Below, one piece after another: positions 46,668 to 56,395 of a DNA stretch of 64,000 nucleotides (within the stretch, counting starts at the first letter, position 1; every line of letters begins with the position of its first letter). The position numbers and the translations under genes were made by a program. The notes under the pieces are model-generated. The model was not told the origin of the DNA, did not search any database, and saw only the letters and a program-made list of their open reading frames with translations. This DNA is from JBBIQS01 sp037442205 (GTDB lineage: Bacteria > Myxococcota > Myxococcia > Myxococcales > UBA5297): contig JBBIQS010000006.1 in assembly GCA_037442205.1 (NCBI GenBank), forward strand, positions 1 to 64,000. The letters are read 5' to 3'.

Positions 46668-48382
46668 TAGAAGACCCTCCCGGCCTGCGCCGCGAAGTGC
46701 TCGGCGATCGGCCCCAGGCTGAGGGCGGGGAAGAAGGTCAGCGCGCCGACGATGATGATCACGCCCACCAGCAGGGCCGCGAACAGTGCGCCGTCGGTGG
46801 GGAAGGTCCCGGGCCCAGGTGGCGTGTCGCGCTTGCCGCGCATCGAGCCGGCGATGGCCAGCGCCGGGATGATCATCAGGAAGCGCCCGGCGAGCATGTC
46901 CACCGCCAGGGTCAGGTTCCAGAACGGCGTGTTGGCGTTCAGGCCGGCGAAGGCCGAGCCGTTGTTCCCCGCGCCGCTGGTGAAGGCGTAGAGGATCTCG
47001 GAAAGACCGTGGGGACCGGCGTTGCTGAGCGAGCTGGTGCTATAGCCGGCCACCGCCCCCCAGGCCGACAGCCCGAGAACCGCCAGCGGGAAGACCAGGA
47101 TGTAGAGCACCGCCAGGGTCATCTCGCGGGCTTCGATCTTCTTGCCGAGGTACTCGGGGGTGCGCCCGACCATCAGCCCGGCGATGAAGACCGCCAGCAG
47201 CACGTAGATCAAGACTCCGTAGAGCCCGGCGCCCACGCCGCCGAAGATGATCTCGCCCAGCATGATGTTGAGCAGCGGCACCAGGCCGCCCAGCGGCGTG
47301 AAGCTGTCGTGCATCGCGTTCACCGCGCCGCAGGAGGCGTCGGTGGTGACCGTGGCGAAGAGTGCCGAACTGGCGACCCCGAAGCGCACCTCCTTGCCCT
47401 CGAGGTTTCCCGCGGACTGGTCGACGTCCAGGCCCGCGAGCGCCGGGTTCGGATTCGATTCGGCGGCGTAGCAGACCACCAGGCCGGCCGCGAATAGGAA
47501 GGCCATGGCTCCGAAGATCGCCCAGCCCTGGCGCTGGTTCTTGGCCATCCGCCCGTAGGTGTAGGTGAGCGCCGCCGGGATCGCGAAGATCAGGACCATC
47601 TGCAGGAAGTTGGTCCACGGGGTCGGGTTCTCGAAGGGATGGGCGCTGTTGGCGTTGAAGAAGCCGCCCCCGTTGGTGCCCAGCATCTTGATCGCTTCCT
47701 GCGAGGCCACCGGTCCGACGGCGATCGTCTGGCTGGCGCCGTCGAGCGTGGTCACCGCCAGCGACGGCGCGAAGGTCTGGACGACGCCCCCGGCGACCAG
47801 CGCCAGCGCGCCGACGACGCTGATCGGCACCAGCACCAGGAAGGTTGCGCGGACCAGGTCGACCCAGAAGTTGCCCAGGGTCTTGGAGCCGTCCGGGCTG
47901 GCCCGGCGGGTGAGCCCGCGGGCCATGGCCAGCGCGACGCCGATGCCGGTGGCCGCCGAGGTGAAGTTGTGCCAGGCGAGCCCCGCCATCTGCGTCAGGT
48001 AGCTCATCGTCGACTCGCCGGAGTACGACTGCCAGTTGGTGTTGGTGATGAAGCTGGCCGCGGTGTTGAAGGCGAGATGATCGCTCGGCGGGCCGAGATG
48101 CTGCGGGTTGAGAGGCAGCAGGTGCTGCAGCCGCTGGATGGCGTAGGTCACCGCCATCCCCAGGGCGCTGAATGCCAGCAGCGCGCCGGTGTACTGCAGC
48201 CAGGTCTGCTCGTGCCGGGGATCGATCCCGACCAGCTTGAAGAGAAATCCCTCGACCTGGCGGACGCCCCGGGAGCGCTCGGGATCTTCGAAGACCCGAT
48301 AGAGCAGGCCCCCGAGCGGCCTGGTGAGCGCCGCGACGACCAGCGCGAAGACGACGATCTGTATCCAACCGATGGCGGTCAT
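46667..48382 (-). CDS. kdpA: Potassium-transporting ATPase subunit A
   Basis: KdpA is the channel-like, K+-selective subunit of KdpFABC. The 571-residue polytopic protein has the expected selectivity-loop regions (TNTNWQSYSGESTMSYLTQM, LGTNGGGFFNANSAHPFENP, TDASCGAVNAM and the late GNNGSAFAGLNANTPFWN). The ATG at 48382 lies 6 nt after the kdpF stop. Confidence 0.97.
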   Translation of the reverse strand: MTAIGWIQIVVFALVVAALTRPLGGLLYRVFEDPERSRGVRQVEGFLFKLVGIDPRHEQTWLQYTGALLAFSALGMAVTYAIQRLQHLLPLNPQHLGPPSDHLAFNTAASFITNTNWQSYSGESTMSYLTQMAGLAWHNFTSAATGIGVALAMARGLTRRASPDGSKTLGNFWVDLVRATFLVLVPISVVGALALVAGGVVQTFAPSLAVTTLDGASQTIAVGPVASQEAIKMLGTNGGGFFNANSAHPFENPTPWTNFLQMVLIFAIPAALTYTYGRMAKNQRQGWAIFGAMAFLFAAGLVVCYAAESNPNPALAGLDVDQSAGNLEGKEVRFGVASSALFATVTTDASCGAVNAMHDSFTPLGGLVPLLNIMLGEIIFGGVGAGLYGVLIYVLLAVFIAGLMVGRTPEYLGKKIEAREMTLAVLYILVFPLAVLGLSAWGAVAGYSTSSLSNAGPHGLSEILYAFTSGAGNNGSAFAGLNANTPFWNLTLAVDMLAGRFLMIIPALAIAGSMRGKRDTPPGPGTFPTDGALFAALLVGVIIIVGALTFFPALSLGPIAEHFAAQAGRVF

Positions 48383-48388
48383 GGCGGT

Positions 48389-48478
48389 CTAGAACTTCTC
48401 CGGACGAACGAGCGCGTAGACGAGGTAGCCGGCCAAGGCCACCGCCACGCAAAGTCCAACGAGGTACTCGACGATCAC
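48389..48478 (-). CDS. kdpF: Potassium-transporting ATPase small subunit F
   Basis: A 29-residue single-helix peptide, starting with GTG at 48478 and preceded 5 nt upstream by a perfect AGGAGG. It begins MIVEYLVG, has one hydrophobic helix and ends LVRPEKF, all typical of KdpF, which sits beside KdpA and stabilises the complex. It ends 6 nt before kdpA. Confidence 0.9.
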   Translation of the reverse strand: MIVEYLVGLCVAVALAGYLVYALVRPEKF

Positions 48479-48487
48479 TGTCGCCTC

Positions 48488-48571
48488 CTACAGGCGGTCG
48501 CAGGCGCGGGCATAGAGGTCGGCCAGCGCGAAGAAGGCCACCGTCGCGGCGAGCATCAGCAGGTCTCCCAT
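48488..48571 (-). CDS. Kdp-leader small membrane peptide (27 aa)
   Basis: A 27-residue reading frame from ATG 48571 with GAAGGA about 8 nt upstream. It starts MGDLLML, continues as a single hydrophobic helix containing VAFFALADLYARAC and ends DRL. Its TAG stop overlaps the kdpF ribosome binding site (TAGGAGG), so translation of the two is probably coupled. I recall similar tiny membrane ORFs upstream of kdpF in other genomes, but have not checked. It is the first gene after the predicted sigma-54 promoter. It could be an additional KdpFABC subunit or a regulatory leader peptide. Confidence 0.6.
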   Translation of the reverse strand: MGDLLMLAATVAFFALADLYARACDRL

Positions 48572-48640
48572 GGGGCGTCCTTCCTTCGGCTGGGTGCGCG
48601 CCAGCTGTCGGCGCCGCGAATCGGCGCTGCCTCGCATAGC

Positions 48641-48656
48641 GCACTCTTCGTGCCAA
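48641..48656 (-). promoter_or_regulatory. Sigma-54 promoter of the kdp operon
   Basis: On the minus strand the sequence is TTGGCACGAAGAGTGC. The -24 element TTGGCACG is a full consensus match, followed after 4 nt by GTGC at -12 (consensus TTGC). GG and GC are separated by exactly 10 nt. Transcription would start near 48629, 58 nt before the first small ORF. This agrees with the NtrC-type regulator next to the kdp kinase. Confidence 0.7.
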
Positions 48657-48707
48657 CCCGATCCGCAGCAATCTTGGGCGCTTGGATCCGATCGGCAGCC
48701 GGGGGCT

Positions 48708-48752
48708 CCCTGCAAACTGCACGACACCGGCCGCGCCACCCTGCGAAATGCA
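48708..48752. repeat. Two phased 14-bp repeats, candidate enhancer sites
   Basis: CCCTGCAAACTGCA (48708-48721) and CCCTGCGAAATGCA (48739-48752) agree at 12 of 14 positions. Each contains an imperfect dyad TGCA-N3-TGCA. They are 31 bp apart, close to three helical turns, and centred about 87 and 118 bp upstream of the predicted kdp start. This is the usual range for NtrC-type activator sites. Confidence 0.55.
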
Positions 48753-48884
48753 GTTGTCACCGCTCGCCCAAAGGGAATCCGAGACGGGCGGCGAACGCTC
48801 GGGTGCGCGGGACGAGGGCCCTAGCCCGTCCCAATTCCAGTAGCTTGCGGGCGCACGCTCCCCATCTCGTCGAGCCAGAAGAGA

Positions 48885-48900
48885 GCGGCACGAGAAGTGC
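48885..48900 (+). promoter_or_regulatory. Sigma-54-like promoter of the porin gene
   Basis: GCGGCACGAGAAGTGC (48885-48900) has GGCACG at -24 and GTGC at -12 with the required 10-nt GG-GC spacing. It is nearly the same as the divergent kdp promoter. Transcription would start near 48912, 29 nt before the GTG start. Confidence 0.5.
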
Positions 48901-48940
48901 CTAGGTGCGCCGGACATCCCCGACTCAACAAGGAGCTGCC

Positions 48941-50299
48941 GTGGACGCCCGACTTTGGATTGCCCTCACCCTCTCTCTCGCCTCGCCGGCGGCGGCAGCC
49001 GCGGTTGAGGCCACGCCGTCGGAGGCCCCGGAGGAGCAGAAGATCCTCGAGCCGTTCTCCTTCGCCGACTTCTCCTGGCTCAACGGCAACAGCCGCCAGA
49101 CCGAATTCCCACTCGACGGGGCGGTGTTCACCGGCCAGTTCAGCCTGGACACCAACTACGTCTACGACCCGGCCCGTCCCCAGGATCACACCATGGTCGG
49201 CTCGACCAACTCCGGGCGGACCGGCGAGCTGCAGATGGATCAGCTGGGGATTGGCGGCGACTTCCACTACAAGCACGTCCGCGGCCGGCTGATGACGCAG
49301 TTCGGGATGTACTCGACGATGACCCCGCGCAACGACGCCAGCCCGGGTCGCGGCCAGTGGAACCTCTCCGACGCCTACCGCTACCTGTCCGAGGCCTACG
49401 GCGGCTACCACTGGGACGTGCTGCACGGCATCAACCTCGACGCCGGCATCTTCATGTCCTACGTGGGCCTGTGCAGCTACTACAACTACGAGAATTGGGT
49501 CTTCCAGATGTCCTACGTGTCGGCGAACACGCCCTGGTTCTTCAACGGCGTGCGGCTGCAGCTCTTCCTCACCGACCGCCTCAAGATCGAGCCCTGGCTG
49601 GTCAACGGCTGGCAGTCCTACGGCGCCTTCAACGAAGCCCCGGGGTTCGGCTGGCAGGTGTTGTGGCGCCCCACCGGCTCGGTCTCCTTCGTCACCAACG
49701 AGTATTTCGGCAGGGACACCCTCGCCAATCCGAACCGGATGCGGTTCCACAGCGACACCAGCCTCCAGGTGAAGTACTTCGAGGCCAAGGGCTTCTTGAG
49801 CAAGGCCGCCTTCTCGCTCACCGTCGATGCCGGCTGCGAGAGCGGCGGCGGCGTCTCCTGCGGCGGCTCCGAACCGTCGCGCCCCGCCCAGTACTTCCTC
49901 GGGGCGATGGCCTACAACCGCCTGTGGTTCCTGGACGATCTGTTCGGGCTGACCCTGGGCGCCGGAGCCATCCACAACCCCGGCCGCTACCTGGTGCTGC
50001 TGCCGCCGATCAACGGCGCCACCGCCTTCTCCGGGACGCCCTACTTCACCGCCAATCCCGGCGACGACTTCCGCGCCTGGGACGCCTCGGTCTCCTTCGA
50101 CTACATGCCCAGCCAGTTCCTCACCTTTCGCGTCGAGTACATCCACCGGCAGGCCAACGTCCCATACTTTGCCGGAAGAGGCGGCGTCACTCCGCCGGGC
50201 GGCAACCAGGGCTCCCCGGGCAGCGCGGTGGAGGGCTTCCAGCCCGACCTCGTCAACGCCGAAAACCGCTTCAATGCCGCGCTGATGGTGCGCCTGTAG
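48941..50299 (+). CDS. Outer-membrane beta-barrel porin (BBP2/OmpL-like)
   Basis: A 452-residue exported protein with an N-terminal signal peptide (cleavage near ASPAAAAA) and alternating amphipathic strands rich in Tyr, Trp and Phe, ending ALMVRL. This matches a large beta-barrel, most like the putative porin family BBP2/OmpL-like. Features such as NGNSRQTEFPLDGAVFTGQF and LNYEN-type aromatic girdle residues support a barrel. I chose GTG 48941 because AAGGAG lies about 6 nt upstream and the signal peptide follows. It is divergent from kdp and appears to have a matching sigma-54 promoter, so a role in K+ or osmolyte entry is inferred. Confidence 0.8.
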   Translation: MDARLWIALTLSLASPAAAAAVEATPSEAPEEQKILEPFSFADFSWLNGNSRQTEFPLDGAVFTGQFSLDTNYVYDPARPQDHTMVGSTNSGRTGELQMDQLGIGGDFHYKHVRGRLMTQFGMYSTMTPRNDASPGRGQWNLSDAYRYLSEAYGGYHWDVLHGINLDAGIFMSYVGLCSYYNYENWVFQMSYVSANTPWFFNGVRLQLFLTDRLKIEPWLVNGWQSYGAFNEAPGFGWQVLWRPTGSVSFVTNEYFGRDTLANPNRMRFHSDTSLQVKYFEAKGFLSKAAFSLTVDAGCESGGGVSCGGSEPSRPAQYFLGAMAYNRLWFLDDLFGLTLGAGAIHNPGRYLVLLPPINGATAFSGTPYFTANPGDDFRAWDASVSFDYMPSQFLTFRVEYIHRQANVPYFAGRGGVTPPGGNQGSPGSAVEGFQPDLVNAENRFNAALMVRL

Positions 50300-50382
50300 C
50301 GGAGCGCACGCTGGCGTTGGAGTGGCAACTTCCAGGCCGCCCCGGCATCATTGAAGTCTCGGCCGGGGGCCCAGGAGTTGCC

Positions 50383-51105
50383 ATGTCTGCACGTACGCTG
50401 TCCGCCAGCCTCCTCGCCGCCGCCTTCGCCGTCCTCGGCGCCCTGGCCTGCGGCACTCCTGCTGTCACCGGCGAGGAGCCGGATGGTGGTTCCGGCTTCG
50501 CTCAAGACGACGCCGGTTCCGTTGTTGACGCCGGCGCCGACGCTGGCAAGGCCGACGCCCAGGTCTTCCAGGACGACGGAACTCCCACCCGGCAGACCTG
50601 CACCAGCACCTTCGGCTCGGCGCTGACGCGCTCGCATGCGCGGCTCGACGGCTACCTGGTCGCGGTCGTCCCGCCGGGCAACGGCAAGTGCAACGCCGAC
50701 AATGACCACATCCACCTGCAGGTGAAGATGAACCAGGCGATCTACGACGTGGCGGTGAACGTCGCCTCGCCGACCGCGTCAGATGTGCTCTTCGCCGAGC
50801 GCGACCTGCCCCTGCCCACCGAGGTCTGGAGCGAGGGATGGCACACCACCTACCCGCTCAACTACGCCACCAGCGTCAACCTGCATTCCGGCGACTTCAC
50901 CACCACCACCAAGGCCCAGCTGGTGCAGCAGGTGACCGCCGCCCTCAAGAACGCCAACCACGTCTCGATCTACGGCTCTGGCTACGGGACCGATGGGATG
51001 CACCTCATCCACCGCAACAACGGCTGGGACGGCGCCATCGTCGTCCGCCCGCTGTCGGCGTCGCCGCACTTCATGTTCTTCCGCTTCGCCGACCAGGTGT
51101 TCTGA
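50383..51105 (+). CDS. Hypothetical lipoprotein with DAG-rich linker
   Basis: A 240-residue predicted lipoprotein (lipobox ALAC near residue 23). An Asp/Ala/Gly-rich linker (residues ~35-65, with VVDAGADAGKADA) is typical of exported myxobacterial proteins. The remaining ~170 residues form a domain with DHIHLQVKMNQAIYDVAVNV and GMHLIHRNNGWDGAIVV, which slightly recall YukJ/DUF2278 proteins, but I am not confident. AGGAG lies 6 nt before the ATG. It follows the porin gene by 83 nt, and could share its transcript. Confidence 0.65.
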   Translation: MSARTLSASLLAAAFAVLGALACGTPAVTGEEPDGGSGFAQDDAGSVVDAGADAGKADAQVFQDDGTPTRQTCTSTFGSALTRSHARLDGYLVAVVPPGNGKCNADNDHIHLQVKMNQAIYDVAVNVASPTASDVLFAERDLPLPTEVWSEGWHTTYPLNYATSVNLHSGDFTTTTKAQLVQQVTAALKNANHVSIYGSGYGTDGMHLIHRNNGWDGAIVVRPLSASPHFMFFRFADQVF

Positions 51106-51117
51106 CAGCCGACGCGG

Positions 51118-51669
51118 CTATTTCGCGCCCTTGCCCAGTTCCCACTCGGCCAGGGTCTGCACCGTGCGCCAGTTGCGCGCGGTGGCGCGAACCCTCAGCA
51201 CCCGCTCGAAGTAGTCGGCGGTGAGCTTGCTGCGGCCGTAGCCGTTGGGGCAGCTCAGATAGATCTCCTGGCCATCCACCGCAAACCGGTCGGTTGGCGA
51301 GCGCTTGGGGTCGAGCTTCGCCACCGCGGCGACGCCCGGCGCTTCCTCGAGGAAGACGATCAGTAGCTTGGTCGGGTCGGCCTCGACGCCAGGAAACGGG
51401 TTGTTCTCGAGCACTTCCTTCAGCTTCTGCTGCGCGCGGACGATCACCGGGATTTGGGCCCCGAAAGCTTCCGCCAGCCGGCGCTCGAGCGAGGCGATCT
51501 GCTTGGGGCCGACCGCGCCCTTGCTCTCGAAGACGACGTTGCCGCTCTGGACATAGGTCTCGGCGCGCGGGAAGCCGAGCTCCACGAATTGCCCGCGCAG
51601 CGCCGGCATCGGCACCGGCTTGCTGCCGCCGACGTTGATGCCACGCAGCAGGGCGACATAGGTCTTCAT
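51118..51669 (-). CDS. DUF1697 family protein
   Basis: A 183-residue protein of the DUF1697 family, function unknown. Characteristic motifs: YVALLRGINVGGSKPVPM at the N-terminus, ETYVQSGNVVFES, and CPNGYGRSKLTADYFERVL near the C-terminus. The ATG at 51669 is chosen because the family begins there; the in-frame upstream extension reads through a hairpin. It converges on the lipoprotein gene, 12 nt away. Confidence 0.85.
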   Translation of the reverse strand: MKTYVALLRGINVGGSKPVPMPALRGQFVELGFPRAETYVQSGNVVFESKGAVGPKQIASLERRLAEAFGAQIPVIVRAQQKLKEVLENNPFPGVEADPTKLLIVFLEEAPGVAAVAKLDPKRSPTDRFAVDGQEIYLSCPNGYGRSKLTADYFERVLRVRATARNWRTVQTLAEWELGKGAK

Positions 51670-51687
51670 GGGTCCGCCTGAAGCAGC

Positions 51688-51721
51688 GGTGGGGACGAAA
51701 GCGAGCGCTCTCGTCCCCACC
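51688..51721 (-). terminator. Hairpin terminator after ppdK
   Basis: GGTGGGGACGA (51688-51698) pairs perfectly with TCGTCCCCACC (51711-51721). It lies 23 nt after the ppdK stop on the minus strand and ahead of the DUF1697 gene. There is no T-run, so efficiency is uncertain. Confidence 0.5.
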
Positions 51722-51744
51722 TTGAACTCAGCGACTGAGGATTG

Positions 51745-54528
<2,784 letters not shown>

Positions 54529-54917
54529 GTGCAGCCTCCAGTCGGATTGGCGTCTAATCTCTGGGCGTTAGGTGGTCGGCGAGGCGTTGGTCTCCCGGCC
54601 CTCCCCTTGCCTGCCCCAGATTCACCTCGGGTCGGGGCCCCGCCTCCTCTCACTGAAACCGGGCCCTTCGAGTGCGGCGAAGGATAGGCAGTTCAGCCTG
54701 CGATGAGAAGGAAAAAGAGGACGGCGCCGTTCCCGCGCAAGCCTCTGGGATCCGGCCTCGCCGCCCTCTCGCCAACCGCGCGTGCCCGCCCTCGGGAGCA
54801 CGGGGCTGCCGGTGCTTGGACCTGAAAGCATCACTGCCGGCGATCCGACGATTGTCGGGCCCCCCAGAAAGCGGGCGACTATACTTGCCCGCTCAGTCCT
54901 GACTGCTCGGAGGAAAC
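54529..54917. other. Divergent intergenic region (389 nt)
   Basis: This separates ppdK (minus) from the metallophosphoesterase (plus). A TATACT -10-like box is at 54880-54885 with no -35 match at normal spacing. I see no credible coding frame or structured RNA. Confidence 0.4.
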
Positions 54918-56387
54918 ATGTCCGCTGCCCGATTGCTGATGGTCGCCGTGTTCGCGCTGCTCCCCGCGCAGGCGCTGGCGGCTCTTACCCCCTACGTCGG
55001 CAAGGGGCCGGCGATCACCGGCGTCACCCAGACCGAGGCCTGGGTCGCCTGGTACACGCTCCACCACCAGGGCGACGGCTTCCAGTGCAAGATGGAGGGC
55101 AACACCAACCTCCCCACCCTGACCCTCTCCTCGAGCGTGGCCACGAGCACCGCCCAGGACAGCAACTGCTCGCGCTACCACAAGGTGCACCTGACCGGCC
55201 TGACCCCCGGGACGCACTACACCTTCTCGCTGGACATGGGCTACGACGCCTCGACCCCGGCCACCGGCGAGTTCACCACCGCCCCCGCCGGCCCCAAGAG
55301 CTTCGACTTCATCGTCTACGGCGACAACCGCGACGACCGCGTCGGGGCGACCTCGACCCGCGCCGACCACCAGGCGGCGGTCGACGCCATCCTCGCCCGC
55401 GAGCACCCGGCGTTCCTGCTGCACACCGGCGACTTCGCCCTGAACATCGCCGCGGTCTCGGGGGACGACAACGGCTACACCGAGTTCTTCGACGTCGAGC
55501 GCCCGCTGATCCGCGCCCTGCCGCTGTACTCGGTCTTCGGCAACCACGAGAGCATCGACAGCACCTTCTACGACGGGCTGCTCAGCGCCCAGAAGCTGGC
55601 CAACGCCGCCAACCCCTACTACACCTCGCTCGACTGGGGGCAGGTGCACGTGGTGCTGCTGAACTCGTTCGAGGGGCCCTCGAACCTGACGCAGTTGGGG
55701 GCGCACGACCCGCTGCTCTCCGACGCCCAGGCGGCATGGGCCGACGCCGACATGGCGGCGGCCAAGGCGGCCGGCAAGCTGATCTTCGTGCTCAGCCACC
55801 AGGGTGCCTTCTCCTACGGCACGGGGGCGCACGGCGGCTCGCCGGACGTGCAGAGCAAGATCATCCCGCTGATGCTCAAGTACGGGGCGCTGGCGGTCTT
55901 CGGCGGCCACGATCACTACTACCAGCGCGGCCACGAGGGCTGCGTCGACTACATGGTGGTGGGCGGCGGCGGCGCGCCAATGTACGACCCCGATCCCGGG
56001 GCGGCCGGGGTGATCAAGGCCGCCAAGATCATTTCCTACATGGTGGTCCACATCGCCGGCAGCAGCGCCTCGGCCGAGGTCAAGGACACGCAGGGCAACG
56101 TGATCGACTCCATCACCTTCACCCAGGCCAGCTGCAACCCTCCGCCGCCGCCGGACGCCGGCCAGCCCGCGGTCGATGCCTCGCAGCCGGCCGGGCCGGA
56201 TGCCTCGACCTCGACCGACTCCGGCCTGCCCGGGCCCGATTCGGGGAATGGCGCGACGCTCGACGCCGGCACCTCCGGCAACGCTGCCGGCGGCGCGCCG
56301 GTGGGCTGCTCCTGCTCGAGCAGCGGCAGCTTCCCGGTGCTGGGGCTGGGGCTCCTGGGCCTGGCCCTGCAGCGCCGCCGGCGCTGA
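54918..56387 (+). CDS. Secreted purple-acid-phosphatase-like metallophosphoesterase with MYXO-CTERM
   Basis: A 489-residue exported phosphatase. After a signal peptide (residues 1-21) comes a fibronectin-III-like PAP N-domain (~25-125). The calcineurin-type catalytic domain has all blocks: YGDNRDD, LHTGDFA, FGNHES, LSHQGAF and FGGHDHYYQRG. A Pro/Asp/Ala-rich linker (~405-455) leads to a MYXO-CTERM tail: GCSCSSSG, hydrophobic LGLGLLGLAL and QRRRR. Such tails mark proteins for cell-surface sorting in Myxococcota. GGAGG lies 5 nt before the ATG. Confidence 0.92.
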   Translation: MSAARLLMVAVFALLPAQALAALTPYVGKGPAITGVTQTEAWVAWYTLHHQGDGFQCKMEGNTNLPTLTLSSSVATSTAQDSNCSRYHKVHLTGLTPGTHYTFSLDMGYDASTPATGEFTTAPAGPKSFDFIVYGDNRDDRVGATSTRADHQAAVDAILAREHPAFLLHTGDFALNIAAVSGDDNGYTEFFDVERPLIRALPLYSVFGNHESIDSTFYDGLLSAQKLANAANPYYTSLDWGQVHVVLLNSFEGPSNLTQLGAHDPLLSDAQAAWADADMAAAKAAGKLIFVLSHQGAFSYGTGAHGGSPDVQSKIIPLMLKYGALAVFGGHDHYYQRGHEGCVDYMVVGGGGAPMYDPDPGAAGVIKAAKIISYMVVHIAGSSASAEVKDTQGNVIDSITFTQASCNPPPPPDAGQPAVDASQPAGPDASTSTDSGLPGPDSGNGATLDAGTSGNAAGGAPVGCSCSSSGSFPVLGLGLLGLALQRRRR

Positions 56388-56395
56388 GCGACCGG

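Larger units (their letters stand above)
48572..48940. other. Divergent kdp/porin regulatory region (369 nt)
   Basis: This gap separates the kdp operon (minus) from an outer-membrane barrel gene (plus). It holds a sigma-54 promoter facing each way and two related 14-bp repeats between them, all listed separately. No convincing coding frame was found in it. Confidence 0.6.
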
